Part shown: one piece after another, positions 16,821-25,887 of the stretch
How positions within the stretch are numbered: the stretch's first letter is position 1
How the letters are laid out: every line of letters starts with the position of its first letter
NCBI RefSeq assembly: GCF_000013645.1
Contig: NC_007951.1
Location: forward strand, 2,604,001-2,668,000
DNA: 64,000 nucleotides
Direction: 5' to 3'
Origin: Paraburkholderia xenovorans LB400
Lineage (GTDB): Bacteria; Pseudomonadota; Gammaproteobacteria; Burkholderiales; Burkholderiaceae
Notes under the pieces: generated by a model
What the model was told of the DNA's origin: nothing
Database searches by the model: none
Seen by the model: the letters and a program-made list of their open reading frames with translations, nothing else
Program-made: the position numbers and the translations under genes

Positions 16821-18152
16821 GTGAATTCAGAAGCAGCGAACCGTTCAGGCGAGCGTGATCCGTGGTCCGGCGACCAGGGCCGCATACCGGCTCCCGTCTC
16901 GCGTGCCGCGCCGGATGGAGCGTCTTCACGAGGCGCGGGCGCGGCGCCGTCTGACCCGCCTCCTCATCGGGATGTACCGCCGGGTGAATCGGCTGCGGAG
17001 CGCCTTGCGGCCATCAGGGCGGCGCGCAACCCGCTGCTCGAAGCAGCTCGCCCATTGCTGCGAGCCCTGGCGGACCTGCCCGTGCAGTTGAAACGGGACG
17101 AGATAGAACAGCTGCGCATGCTGCTGGAGCAGGAAGTGCGGATGTTCCAGAAACTCTGCGACCAGATCAGCATCCGCCGCGATCATATGCTCGGCGCACG
17201 CTATTGTCTGTGTACGGCGCTCGACGAGGCCGCGATGCAAACGGTATGGGGCAAAGGCGGAGAGACCGGCGTCGAGTGGAATACCAACGGACTCGCCACG
17301 CTTTTCCACGAAGACCGGCAAGGCGGCACCAAAGTCTATCTGCTGATCGGGCGGCTGATGAGCGATTCGCACGAACATCTCGACCTGCTCGAACTCATTT
17401 ACCGGATTCTTAGCCTGGGCTTCGAAGGCCGCTACCGCTACGAGGCCGATGGGCGACGCAAACATGAAACCGTGCGTCAGCGGCTCTACAACGAGATCAT
17501 GACGCGGCGCGGGAGTCTCGCCGTCGCGCTGTCGCCGCACTGGCAATCGCACGTAAAGGGCAGGCGCGTGTCGTTCTTCGACTTCCCGGTATGGGTCACG
17601 CTCGCCGTTCTGTCAGTCATCCTGATCGGTCTGTTCGGCTATTTCAAATACGAACTGCTGAACCGGAGCGCGGAGGTGCGCAAACAGATCGCCGACATCG
17701 GGCGCATGACGCCGCCTGTCACGCGCGCACTGCATCTCAAGGAACTGTTGAAGAACGAGATCGCCGCGGGCACCGTGAGCGTCGACGAAGACGCGCATCA
17801 CAGTTCGGTGACGTTCCGCGGAGATTCGATGTTCCCGCCGGGAGCGGCGGCGGTGAAGACCTCGATGACGCCGTTGATCACGAAGATCGCGGGCGAAATT
17901 GCCAAGGTGCCGGGCAAGGTGACGGTGTTGGGATACACCGACAACGTGCCGATAAAAAGCCGTCAGTTCGCATCGAACGCAGCGCTCTCCGAAGAGCGCG
18001 CGACGCAGATCATGCAGATGCTTCAGACAGCGGGCGTGCCAGCGGTCCGGCTCGAAGCCGTGGGCAGGGGCGACGCCGATCCGATCGGGGATAACACGAC
18101 CGTGCAGGGGCGCGCGCAGAATCGCCGCGTCGAAATCACGGTCGCGCAATAG
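16821..18152 (+). CDS. tssL: T6SS inner-membrane protein TssL with C-terminal OmpA domain
   Basis: The 443-residue protein combines a DotU/TssL cytoplasmic domain (ARYCLCTALDEAAM, then GVEWNTNGLATLFHED), one transmembrane helix near residues 254-276 and a periplasmic OmpA-like domain. The latter has VLGYTDNVPIKS and SNAALSEERATQIM and binds peptidoglycan. I choose the GTG at 16821, preceded by AAAGG, because an upstream ATG at 16770 lacks a ribosome site. A proline/serine-rich linker occupies the first 60 residues. It contacts TssM and TssJ in the envelope complex. Confidence 0.92.
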   Translation: MNSEAANRSGERDPWSGDQGRIPAPVSRAAPDGASSRGAGAAPSDPPPHRDVPPGESAAERLAAIRAARNPLLEAARPLLRALADLPVQLKRDEIEQLRMLLEQEVRMFQKLCDQISIRRDHMLGARYCLCTALDEAAMQTVWGKGGETGVEWNTNGLATLFHEDRQGGTKVYLLIGRLMSDSHEHLDLLELIYRILSLGFEGRYRYEADGRRKHETVRQRLYNEIMTRRGSLAVALSPHWQSHVKGRRVSFFDFPVWVTLAVLSVILIGLFGYFKYELLNRSAEVRKQIADIGRMTPPVTRALHLKELLKNEIAAGTVSVDEDAHHSSVTFRGDSMFPPGAAAVKTSMTPLITKIAGEIAKVPGKVTVLGYTDNVPIKSRQFASNAALSEERATQIMQMLQTAGVPAVRLEAVGRGDADPIGDNTTVQGRAQNRRVEITVAQ

Positions 18153-18222
18153 CCGCTGAAGAAACGCCCGCCATAACGTCAAAGCAATAGCGGGTCAAAA
18201 AGGCCACTCGGGAAATTCAAGC

Positions 18223-18251
18223 ATGAAGAAGTTGACGTTGCCCGCGAATTT
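18223..18251 (+). pseudogene. tssM: 5' stub of tssM, cut off by the insertion element
   Basis: Nine codons starting ATG at 18223 (MKKLTLPAN) plus TTT read in the tssM frame before the IS begins. Removing the IS and one copy of its TTT target duplication joins AAT-TTT to TTT-GCG-GGC, so the restored protein begins MKKLTLPANFFAGKLK and continues straight into the tssM body. As it stands the stub runs into the IS and stops at 18265-18267. Confidence 0.75.
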
Positions 18252-18273
18252 CGGATCCCTTAGCTGAGTGAGA

Positions 18274-19164
18274 TTATGCCACCCGTTGGTTCTGGGCAGC
18301 GTACCAGTCCCGCTCGAACTGCATCGGACTGACGTAGCCCAACGTCGAGTGCAAGCGCGAATGATTGTAGAAGCTCAACCAGTCGATTACCTCGTCCATC
18401 GCTTCCCGACGCGTTGCAAAGCGCTGGCCAAGGATGCGTGCTCGCTTGAGCGATCCCCACAAGCTCTCGGTCGGCGCGTTGTCCCAACAATTTCCTCGAC
18501 GGCTCATCGAGCTGCGCATGCCGTAGCCCTTAAGCAGGTCCTGGAAGTCACGACTGCAATACTGGCTACCGCGGTCGCTATGGACGATCAGGCCCGCTTC
18601 CGGCCGGCGGCGAAACCACGCCATACGCAGCGCGTCAGACACCAGCTCCGTGCGCATGTGCGGCTGCATCGACCAGCCCACCACCTGACGGCTGAACAGG
18701 TCGAGGATGACGGTCAGAAACAGCCAACCCTCGTCCGTCCAGATGTACGTGATGTCCGTAGTCCAGACCTGATCTGGACGCGCGGGAGAGAAGTCTCGTT
18801 GCAGCAGGTCCGGCGCGACCGGCAGGCTGTGGTTGCTGTCGGTCGTGACCTTGAACCGGCGTTTGGTCTTCGCCCTGATGCCGTGCAGCTTCATGAGCTG
18901 TTGGACACGATCCTTGCTGACGCGAATGCCCTGGGCCAGCAACTTCTTCCACACGCGCGGCCAGCCGTACTCGCCTTTGGATTCAGCGTGCACGGCCTTG
19001 ATGTGCACCAGCAGAGCGTCGTTGCTGATGCGTCGGCGCGCTCGGTCAGTATCGACATCCCGCGCCTTGCGCGCGTGGTAACCGCTGGGGCTGACACCCA
19101 GCACCTGGCAGGTCAGGGACACCGGCCATTGTCGGCTGTGAAGCTCGATCCAGGCGTACTTCAT
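18274..19164 (-). CDS. IS3-family transposase OrfB (DDE integrase)
   Basis: This 296-residue protein has the rve/DDE integrase core: the first Asp in VWTTDITYIW, the second in HSDRGSQY, and the Glu in NAPTESLWGSLK. An HTH_21-type region precedes the core. Its ATG overlaps the OrfA stop by 4 bp, one frame back. As in other IS3 elements the active transposase is probably an OrfAB fusion made by -1 frameshifting; an A5G run on the coding strand (complement of 19194-19198) in the end of orfA is a candidate slippery site. It looks intact. Confidence 0.93.
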   Translation of the reverse strand: MKYAWIELHSRQWPVSLTCQVLGVSPSGYHARKARDVDTDRARRRISNDALLVHIKAVHAESKGEYGWPRVWKKLLAQGIRVSKDRVQQLMKLHGIRAKTKRRFKVTTDSNHSLPVAPDLLQRDFSPARPDQVWTTDITYIWTDEGWLFLTVILDLFSRQVVGWSMQPHMRTELVSDALRMAWFRRRPEAGLIVHSDRGSQYCSRDFQDLLKGYGMRSSMSRRGNCWDNAPTESLWGSLKRARILGQRFATRREAMDEVIDWLSFYNHSRLHSTLGYVSPMQFERDWYAAQNQRVA

Positions 19165-19448
19165 GCCGACACCTTTGCAAAGTACGCCGTGGCTTTTTCC
19201 AATATGTCGCGCTCCATTTTCACGCGTGCCAACTCCGCGCGCAGCCGGGCAATCTCCATCTGTTCAGGAGAAACCTGTTTGCCTGCGCCGTTCAGCTTCC
19301 CAGCGGCATCGGCCTTAACCCAGTTGTGCAGCGTCTTCGGGCTGATACCCAGTATCTTCGCCACCGCCGCCATGCTCTGGCCGCCGCGGACCATGCGCAC
19401 GGCTTCCAGCATGAATTCCCGCGTATATCGGGCTCTCGGATTACCCAT
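19161..19448 (-). CDS. IS3-family transposase OrfA (HTH)
   Basis: The 95-residue protein has an N-terminal helix-turn-helix (SMAAVAKILGISPKTLHNWV) followed by a leucine-zipper-like helix (EIARLRAELARVKMERDIL). It is the DNA-binding part of the IS3 transposase. A very strong AAGGAGG site lies 4 bp before the ATG. It is the first gene of the element. Confidence 0.93.
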   Translation of the reverse strand: MGNPRARYTREFMLEAVRMVRGGQSMAAVAKILGISPKTLHNWVKADAAGKLNGAGKQVSPEQMEIARLRAELARVKMERDILEKATAYFAKVSA

Positions 19449-19465
19449 CTTTCCTTCCTCCTTGC

Positions 19466-22400
19466 GTGAGTTTTACACACTCAGCAAGGGATCCATTTTT
19501 TGCGGGCAAGCTCAAGTTGTCGTTTCTGGTATCGCGCCAGTTCCTCGCACTCGTCGCGCTGCTCGTCGTCGCGCTGGTGATCTGGTTTGTCGGTCCCCTC
19601 GTGGCGTTCGGCGGCATGAAGCCGCTCGCCACCGTCGGCATGCGCGTGCTGGTGATCGCGCTCATGCTGGCCGGCGTGCTGCTATGGCTGGCCGGCTGGT
19701 CCCCCAGTGTGTTCTTCGTGGCGCTACTGTGTCTGCTGATCTGGCAGGCCTCGCCGCTTCTCGCGTTCGGCCGTGAACAGCCGTTCATGCCCGCCTCGGC
19801 GCGCGTTATCGCGATTGCACTCGTACTGGCGATATTCGTCGTGTACTGGGCATTCCGGCTCTGGCAAAAAATGCGTAGCGACGCGCAGTTCCTCAAGAGC
19901 CTGCTCGAATTCGGCGGCAGGAAAGAGGCCTCGCCCGCGGCGGAGCAACTGGCGAACGTGCAGGCGATCGTATCCGGCGCGCTGGCGCGCCTGAAGGCAA
20001 TGCGCACCGGAGCGCGCGGAATCGGGCGGCTGTTTCAGGGCAAACGCTACCTGTACGAACTGCCGTGGTACATCACGCTCGGTTCGCGGGGCTCCGGCAA
20101 GACGACCGCCTTGCTCAATGCGGGATTGTCGTTTCCCGTCGCGGCGCAGATGCAGCGCACCATCGGCGCGCTTGCCGGCACCGAGTCAGTCGACTGGTGG
20201 CTGACCAACGACGCAGTGCTGATCGATACCGCGGGTCACTATACGCGGCACGGCACCTCGCAGCGTGAACGCCTGTCGTCGACGCTCGCTGCCGCGGCCG
20301 CAAAGTCTGCTGACAAGGCGAAGGCTGCGTCGAAGAATGAAAACGCGAGCGACAAGGGCAAAACAGCCGTGGCGTTCTCCGCGCAAGCCGGCGCGGCGGC
20401 AGGCTCCAGCCCGGGCAATCCGGATGCGGCCCGGTTGCACGAGAAAACCGATGCGGACGAATGGTTCGGCTTTCTGGCGCTGCTGCGCAAGCACCGGCCG
20501 CGCGCGCCGATCAACGGCGCAATACTGACCCTGGAACTTGCCACGCTGACGGGGCTGGACGAGAACGCGCGCATGGCCGAAGCCGCCGCGTTGCGCGGCC
20601 GTCTCGCGGAGCTGCGCGAAACGCTAGGCATCCGCTTTCCGGTTTATCTGGTCATCACCAAAATGGACCGGCTGAGCGGCTTCAATGAATACTTCGCTTC
20701 ATTGCCGGCCGAGGGGCGTGCCCAGTCCTGGGGCTTTACCCTGCCCTACGGCAAGGAAACCATTGCGGCCCAGGGCGTGCGCACTCGCTGCGAAGAGGAA
20801 CTCGGCCTATTGGCAACCCGTCTGGCCGACGGCGTCAACACGCGTTTGCAGGACGAATTCGATTCGACCCGACGCCGGCAGCTTGTCGCGCTATCCGAAG
20901 AGTTTGCCGCGCTGTCGCAGCCGCTCGGCGAGTTGATCGAACGCGTGTTCCTCGACTCGCGTTACGACGACACGCAGCTTCACGCCACCCTGCGCGGCGT
21001 CTATTTCACGAGCGCGCTTCAAGCCGGCGACACGCTGGTCGCCGAGCGGCGGACAATCGCACAGCGGCTGGCGGCGTCGTTCGATCGGGTGGCGGGCGCG
21101 CGCGCGTCCAGACCGGGCGGCAATCAGAGCTACTTCCTGCACGACCTGCTCACCAGAGTGGTATTCGCCGAGTCGCAGCTCGTGCGGCCCAACCTGCGCT
21201 GGGAATTCCGTTTCCGTCTGCTGCGGCTCATCGGCCATGCGCTCGCCGTGCTTCTGTTCGCGTGGCTCGCAATCGGGCTGCGGTTCAGTTTCGGCCACAA
21301 CAGCGACTATCTTTCGCTGATCAGCCGCAAGACCCAGGCGCTGAGCGCAAAGGTCGCGCAACTGTACAAGGAGCCGAAAGCCGAAGCGATCCCCGATACG
21401 CTCACCGAGGCGCGCTACCTGCCGGCCTTTCCGGGGCTCGACCTGGCGGACCCGGACAGCGCGTATCGTTTCGGCCTTTATACGGCACCTGAGATTGTCA
21501 CCGAAAGCAGCCGCACTTACGACATGCTCGAAGACAATCTTCTGCTGCCGCAGATCGTGCGGCGTGTCGAGGACGTCATCGCGCAGGCGGTGGCAAACAG
21601 GGATTCGAAGGCGGCCTACGACGCGCTGCGTGTCTACCTGATGCTGTACGACAAGGCCAGATTCAACGCCGACGACGTGAAAGCCTGGGTGCTCAACGAC
21701 TGGGCGAACACGGACAGCGCGGCGGCTTTCGGCGGCCGGGCCTCGATGATCGGGCACGTTCAGCAGCTCTTTTCAGGCAGCCGCGTGGTTCAGTCACCGT
21801 TGATCCGCAACGATTCGCTGGTGCAGCAGGCACGTTCGTTCCTGGATGGCAGCAACGCCACCGAGCGTCTGTATGAACGCGCGAGGACGGCAATGCAAAA
21901 GGAAGCGCCCGACGAATTCACGCTGATCCGCGCGGTCGGACCGCAAGCCGGACTCGTCTTCACGCGGGCGAGCGGCGCGCCGCTGTCGCGCGGCGTGCCG
22001 GGACTCTTCACCTTCGACGGATACCGCCAACTGTTCGACAAGCGCCTGCCCGAGTTCGTCGCGGCCGCGCGCGACGACGACGCCTGGGTGATGGGCCGCT
22101 CCTATCTCGGCGAGGCTCAAAAAAAAACGGCTGAATTCGTCAGCGCCGCGACCGGTGCCGACGACCCTTTGACCGACGCGATCCGCCGGCAATACCTGAC
22201 GGAATACGCGCGACAGTGGGACGCGTTTCTGGGCGACATCCGCACGGTCAGCGGCACCAGTCTGCAGTTCAACCTCCAGGTGCTGCGCAGTTTCGCGGCG
22301 CCGGATTCACCGCTGGCACGGCTCGCTCGCGCGGCGGTGCGCGAGACCACGCTGACGCAACCCGCCACGGCGGCAGACGGCTCCCTCCTGCAGAAGACGA

Positions 22401-23563
22401 CTGACCAACTCAGCCAGCAGGCGGACAGGACGCTCGGGATCCGGGCTTCGGAAATCGTCGAACGCGAGCTGGTGGATAGTCACTTCGCCGCGCTGCGCGA
22501 GGTGGTCACGGGCAACGCGGACGCCCAGACCGCCCAGGCTGCCACTGCGCAGGCCGGCAAGACCGGTCTGGACGGCGTGACGAATCTGCTGAACGACTAC
22601 TATACGTCGCTGACGGTTGCCGACAACGCGCTCGCCAACAACAGCATGCCGCCGGCGAGCGACACCGCGGCGAAGCTCAAGATGACCGCCAACACCATGC
22701 CGCCGCCGTTTCGCGCCGTGTTGCTGGCGCTCGCCGGCGACGGCTCGCGCGAGGTGAATCAGGGCATCGGCCAATTGCTGTCGCGGCAGATGCAGGCGGT
22801 GGTCGGCGACACCTGCCGTCTCACGATCGAAGGCAACTATCCGTTCGCCGCCGACAGCAGGCGCGAGGTCCGTATCGACGACTTCACGCGCGTGTTCGCG
22901 CATGGCGGCATCATCGACGACTTCTTCACGAAGACGCTCGCGACATTCGTGGATACCTCGGCGAAACCCTGGCGCTACAGGACGCTGCCCGGCGCCACCG
23001 AGCCTGTCCAGGGACCGGACCTCGAACCCTTCCAGCACGCCAGGGCGATTCGCGAGATCTTCTTTGCCGATGCGGACCAGAAACAGTTGTCCTGGAAGGC
23101 CGATATCCGGGTTCCGGAGCTCGATCCGACCATCAGCGCCCTGATGATCGATATCGACGGCCAGACGCTGCTCTATCAGCATGGGCCGGTTACGCCGTTC
23201 CCGGTGACGTGGCCGGGCACACGCGGCGGGGTGCGCGCGGAGCTGACGGCCGAACCGCGCATCCGGCCGGAGACTTCGACGCTTGCGGCGGACGGTCCGT
23301 GGGCGCTGATGCGGCTGGTTCAGAAAGGACAGATCGTCGAGACCACGATACCCGGCCGCACGCGGGTTGCATTCGACTTCGACGGCCGCAAGGCCGTGCT
23401 CGATATCGCGGCGGTGGGCAGCGTCGCCAATCCGCTGACGAGCGATGTGCTGAAGACCTTCAGATGCCCGAGTTCGATGCCGACGCTCACCCTCACCGAC
23501 AGCGGGCCGCCGCCGGGCCTGCCGCAGGCGGCGCCACCCGCGGCCCCGGATGCGCGCGATTGA
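19466..23563 (+). CDS. tssM: T6SS inner-membrane protein TssM, 5' end displaced by IS3 element
   Basis: The body of TssM (IcmF family) is intact. It has membrane helices in the first 130 residues, a Walker A GSRGSGKTT at about residue 206, a further helix near residue 600, and the long periplasmic domain ending in TSDVLKTFRCPSSMPTLTL. TssM is the pore-forming core of the TssJLM complex. Its native start (18223) is separated by the IS. The frame stays open into the IS end, where a GTG at 19466 could start a 1365-residue protein whose first ten residues are IS-derived, but no ribosome site is visible there. Expression is therefore doubtful. Confidence 0.85.
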   Translation: MSFTHSARDPFFAGKLKLSFLVSRQFLALVALLVVALVIWFVGPLVAFGGMKPLATVGMRVLVIALMLAGVLLWLAGWSPSVFFVALLCLLIWQASPLLAFGREQPFMPASARVIAIALVLAIFVVYWAFRLWQKMRSDAQFLKSLLEFGGRKEASPAAEQLANVQAIVSGALARLKAMRTGARGIGRLFQGKRYLYELPWYITLGSRGSGKTTALLNAGLSFPVAAQMQRTIGALAGTESVDWWLTNDAVLIDTAGHYTRHGTSQRERLSSTLAAAAAKSADKAKAASKNENASDKGKTAVAFSAQAGAAAGSSPGNPDAARLHEKTDADEWFGFLALLRKHRPRAPINGAILTLELATLTGLDENARMAEAAALRGRLAELRETLGIRFPVYLVITKMDRLSGFNEYFASLPAEGRAQSWGFTLPYGKETIAAQGVRTRCEEELGLLATRLADGVNTRLQDEFDSTRRRQLVALSEEFAALSQPLGELIERVFLDSRYDDTQLHATLRGVYFTSALQAGDTLVAERRTIAQRLAASFDRVAGARASRPGGNQSYFLHDLLTRVVFAESQLVRPNLRWEFRFRLLRLIGHALAVLLFAWLAIGLRFSFGHNSDYLSLISRKTQALSAKVAQLYKEPKAEAIPDTLTEARYLPAFPGLDLADPDSAYRFGLYTAPEIVTESSRTYDMLEDNLLLPQIVRRVEDVIAQAVANRDSKAAYDALRVYLMLYDKARFNADDVKAWVLNDWANTDSAAAFGGRASMIGHVQQLFSGSRVVQSPLIRNDSLVQQARSFLDGSNATERLYERARTAMQKEAPDEFTLIRAVGPQAGLVFTRASGAPLSRGVPGLFTFDGYRQLFDKRLPEFVAAARDDDAWVMGRSYLGEAQKKTAEFVSAATGADDPLTDAIRRQYLTEYARQWDAFLGDIRTVSGTSLQFNLQVLRSFAAPDSPLARLARAAVRETTLTQPATAADGSLLQKTTDQLSQQADRTLGIRASEIVERELVDSHFAALREVVTGNADAQTAQAATAQAGKTGLDGVTNLLNDYYTSLTVADNALANNSMPPASDTAAKLKMTANTMPPPFRAVLLALAGDGSREVNQGIGQLLSRQMQAVVGDTCRLTIEGNYPFAADSRREVRIDDFTRVFAHGGIIDDFFTKTLATFVDTSAKPWRYRTLPGATEPVQGPDLEPFQHARAIREIFFADADQKQLSWKADIRVPELDPTISALMIDIDGQTLLYQHGPVTPFPVTWPGTRGGVRAELTAEPRIRPETSTLAADGPWALMRLVQKGQIVETTIPGRTRVAFDFDGRKAVLDIAAVGSVANPLTSDVLKTFRCPSSMPTLTLTDSGPPPGLPQAAPPAAPDARD

Positions 23564-23758
23564 AAACGCGCGCAAGTGCAATGGGCAGGAATGCCGACGT
23601 GACCGATGTGACCGACGTCATGGCAACCGGAAACGGCGGTCAACGCGGCATGAAAAACCGATGCGTCTTTCCGGTAGTAGACCTTTTCACGCGCTGCGCC
23701 CTTGCCCGATGAAGCCCGAGCGGGCCCGATGGATGGCGCAGCGCATCACCGTTTCCGG

Positions 23759-24160
23759 CTACTTCACGTTGAACGCGTAGTCGCCGTGGGTGCGATGTCC
23801 ATCCGACGCCACGGCCACCCAATGCACCGTATAGCGGCCCGCCGCGAGCGGCGGCAACGGCACGGCGATCAGCGCCGGTTGATGCTCGTCGACCGCGGCT
23901 TTCTGCGCGTTGACCTGCTTGCCGCTCGCGTCGGTCACCGTCAGCGAACTGAACGCCGCCTCCAGCGGCCCGTCGAAAATCACCCGCACCTGTGCGGGCG
24001 AGGCCACCGTCGCGCCCGCTCCCGGCTCCTGCTTCTGCGGGAACACATGTGCGAAGGCCATGCTCGCCATTGCGAAAACGGCGAGCGACGCCGCCAGCAG
24101 TTTCGCGGCTGCGCGCATGCCGCCGCGGCAAAGGTTCCTGATCGTGTCATTCATCTTCAT
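23759..24160 (-). CDS. CopC-like periplasmic copper protein
   Basis: This 133-residue protein has a signal peptide with cleavage probably after AFA, leaving the N-terminal His-Val-Phe-Pro typical of CopC, where the first His is a Cu(II) ligand. The domain continues with VRVIFDGPLEAAFSSLTVTD, GRYTVHWVAVASDGHRTHGDYAFNV. Such proteins bind copper in the periplasm and pass it on, often with CopD, which is not present here. AGGAGAG precedes the ATG at 24160. The upstream gene (outer-membrane protein) ends 16 bp before it. Confidence 0.82.
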   Translation of the reverse strand: MKMNDTIRNLCRGGMRAAAKLLAASLAVFAMASMAFAHVFPQKQEPGAGATVASPAQVRVIFDGPLEAAFSSLTVTDASGKQVNAQKAAVDEHQPALIAVPLPPLAAGRYTVHWVAVASDGHRTHGDYAFNVK

Positions 24161-24176
24161 CGTGACTCTCCTGCTC

Positions 24177-25073
24177 TTACTGGAATAGAGGTTTGCCGAT
24201 CGTGGCCGGCGCGACATCGTCGAAGAAGATATGCGCCTGAACCAGAATGCCCACGTGCGAGCCGCTCGCGCGATTGATCGGGACTTGCGCTTCCACGCCG
24301 AACTGCCCATAGCGGTTGATCCAGATAAAGCCCGGATTGACCGTGCCGGTGGTCTGCCCCTGGCTGCGCGACAACGGAATCTCGACCAGTGGAATCAGAT
24401 TCGCGAACGGCTGCGGCAGACCGACGTCGCGCACATGCTGCTGCAGATACGGCAAGCTGTATTGCACCGTGAAGCCGTAGTTGAACGCGTTCGGCTGTCC
24501 CGCGCCGGTGGTCAGCGCGGGTCCCGCTTCGCCCGTGATCGCGAGCGGACGCAGATACGCCAGCGAGTCGGGCAGATCGCCCATGCCCTTGCCGGCGTAT
24601 ACGGTCGGCGAGATCGTCGAGAAGTTGTCGGCGATCGCGCGGCTGCCCGTGCCGCCGAGCTCGGCATCCACGCCGATCGAGGTCATGAACTCGTGCGCGT
24701 CGTTGACGTACAGCAGGTACTTCAGGCCCACGCCGAAGTTGTCGAAGCCGCGCGCCCGCGGGTTGTTCTGCATCGCATAGGTGCCGTCCACGGACACGGC
24801 GAGACGCGGCGTGATCAGTTTGTCGTACTCGAAGTCGAAGGTGTTGATGCTCTGGTCGCCGTTGTCGCCCGGCACGCGTTGATGGCCGAACTGGAGGTTG
24901 GCTTCGTCGCCGACGCCGGGGTCGTCCACGGCCATCGTCGACGGGAAGATGCGATTGCCCGCAATCGCGTGGGCACTGACGGGCGAAGGCGCACACAACA
25001 GTGCGCCGGCGGCGGCCGCGGCAAGCGACGCCGCGCGCAGCGGTGTCCCGCTGCGCGTTGTCTGGGTAAGCAT
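24177..25073 (-). CDS. Outer-membrane beta-barrel protein, copper-operon associated
   Basis: This 298-residue protein has a signal peptide (cleavage near VSAHA). The mature chain alternates short beta strands and turns (NLQFGHQRVPGDNG, FGVGLKYLLYVNDAHEF, GFTVQYSLPYLQQ) and ends in phenylalanine-glutamine, consistent with an outer-membrane barrel. It sits between the DUF2946 and CopC-like genes in one operon. A transport or sensing role for copper is inferred only from the neighbours; I cannot name the family firmly. Confidence 0.6.
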   Translation of the reverse strand: MLTQTTRSGTPLRAASLAAAAAGALLCAPSPVSAHAIAGNRIFPSTMAVDDPGVGDEANLQFGHQRVPGDNGDQSINTFDFEYDKLITPRLAVSVDGTYAMQNNPRARGFDNFGVGLKYLLYVNDAHEFMTSIGVDAELGGTGSRAIADNFSTISPTVYAGKGMGDLPDSLAYLRPLAITGEAGPALTTGAGQPNAFNYGFTVQYSLPYLQQHVRDVGLPQPFANLIPLVEIPLSRSQGQTTGTVNPGFIWINRYGQFGVEAQVPINRASGSHVGILVQAHIFFDDVAPATIGKPLFQ

Positions 25074-25181
25074 GATTGATCCTGTTTCATGGGTCGTGAC
25101 AAGGCTGGCGCGCACAGTCGCGAGGGACGTGCGTCGGCAGCCGCGATGCACTCGATGCATCGCGCGTGATGACTCGTCGAA

Positions 25182-25652
25182 TCAGGATGCGAACGGCGGG
25201 GCGCGGGGCTGCGCGAAGGTGAGCGGTTCGACGCGGCGCACGCTCTCGAAGCGGGTCGCGGCGGTGTGCTGCAAAGCACGGACGGTGACGACGAACAGCG
25301 CTTCGACGCTCGGCACGACGGGCATGTGGGCGAGCAGGCTGCAATAGCCGCAGGCGTCGCCGTCGGACATGGCGGTGTGCCGGGTGTGATCGCTGCCTCG
25401 CTGACCGGACGTAGCGGATGCGACCGATGACGCGTCCGGCGCGTCGTCCTGCATCGCGCTCATTGAAGGCATCGAATCCATCGAGTCCATCGAGCCCGTG
25501 GACGCCATCGACGGCATATCGCAATGCTCGCCTGACATGGCGCTTTCATCGCTGCGGGCGGCGAGCGTATGCGAGATCGTGGGAGCGAGCGTGGCCATCA
25601 GGATCGCGAACAATCCCAGCCAACTGCCGATCTTCCGATAGAAACGACTCAC
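25182..25652 (-). CDS. DUF2946-type copper-associated membrane protein
   Basis: The 156-residue protein has an N-terminal transmembrane or signal segment (WLGLFAILMATLAPTISHTLA), a Met/Ser/His/Asp-rich central region with repeated SMDSM units, and the DUF2946 core GDACGYCSLLAHMP containing a CxxC pair. Met- and His-rich stretches and CxxC suit copper binding. It starts with GTG at 25652 and opens the copper trio transcribed leftward. Function beyond probable copper handling is not known. Confidence 0.65.
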   Translation of the reverse strand: MSRFYRKIGSWLGLFAILMATLAPTISHTLAARSDESAMSGEHCDMPSMASTGSMDSMDSMPSMSAMQDDAPDASSVASATSGQRGSDHTRHTAMSDGDACGYCSLLAHMPVVPSVEALFVVTVRALQHTAATRFESVRRVEPLTFAQPRAPPFAS

Positions 25653-25887
25653 GATGCGCCCGGCGACACGATGGAAAGCTGTCGCGGATTATGCCACGGC
25701 AACCCGCGCAGTCGGCTTGCCATTGCCGCTCTCCCGGCAGCCCTGTTTGCATCGTCCGCATCGCCTGCATCGCTCCACATCGAAAACTTTGCCCGCGCCC
25801 GGTCGGTCAATAGAGCAAACTGCCGACGGCAAACGCGCCACGGACAGTGGACAATGCGATCATCCCGGCTCCCGGCACGGAGTATCC

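Larger units (their letters stand above)
18252..19495 (-). mobile_element. IS3-family insertion sequence, 1244 bp, in tssM
   Basis: The element carries orfA and orfB on the minus strand. Its ends form an imperfect inverted repeat: CGGATCCCTTAGCTGAGTG on the left and, read inward from the right, TGGATCCCTTGCTGAGTG. It is flanked by TTT on both sides (18249-18251 and 19496-19498), the 3-bp target duplication usual for IS3 relatives. The left terminal base departs from the usual TG. Because the transposase genes look intact, the copy is probably young. It separates the tssM start from its body and puts tssM behind foreign, opposite-strand DNA. Confidence 0.88.

Noticed and set aside
18262..19486. 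Shorter IS boundaries using only the 8-bp GCTGAGTG inverted repeat
   Set aside because: These boundaries leave no direct duplication and do not restore the tssM frame; boundaries at 18252 and 19495 give a TTT duplication and an in-frame join.
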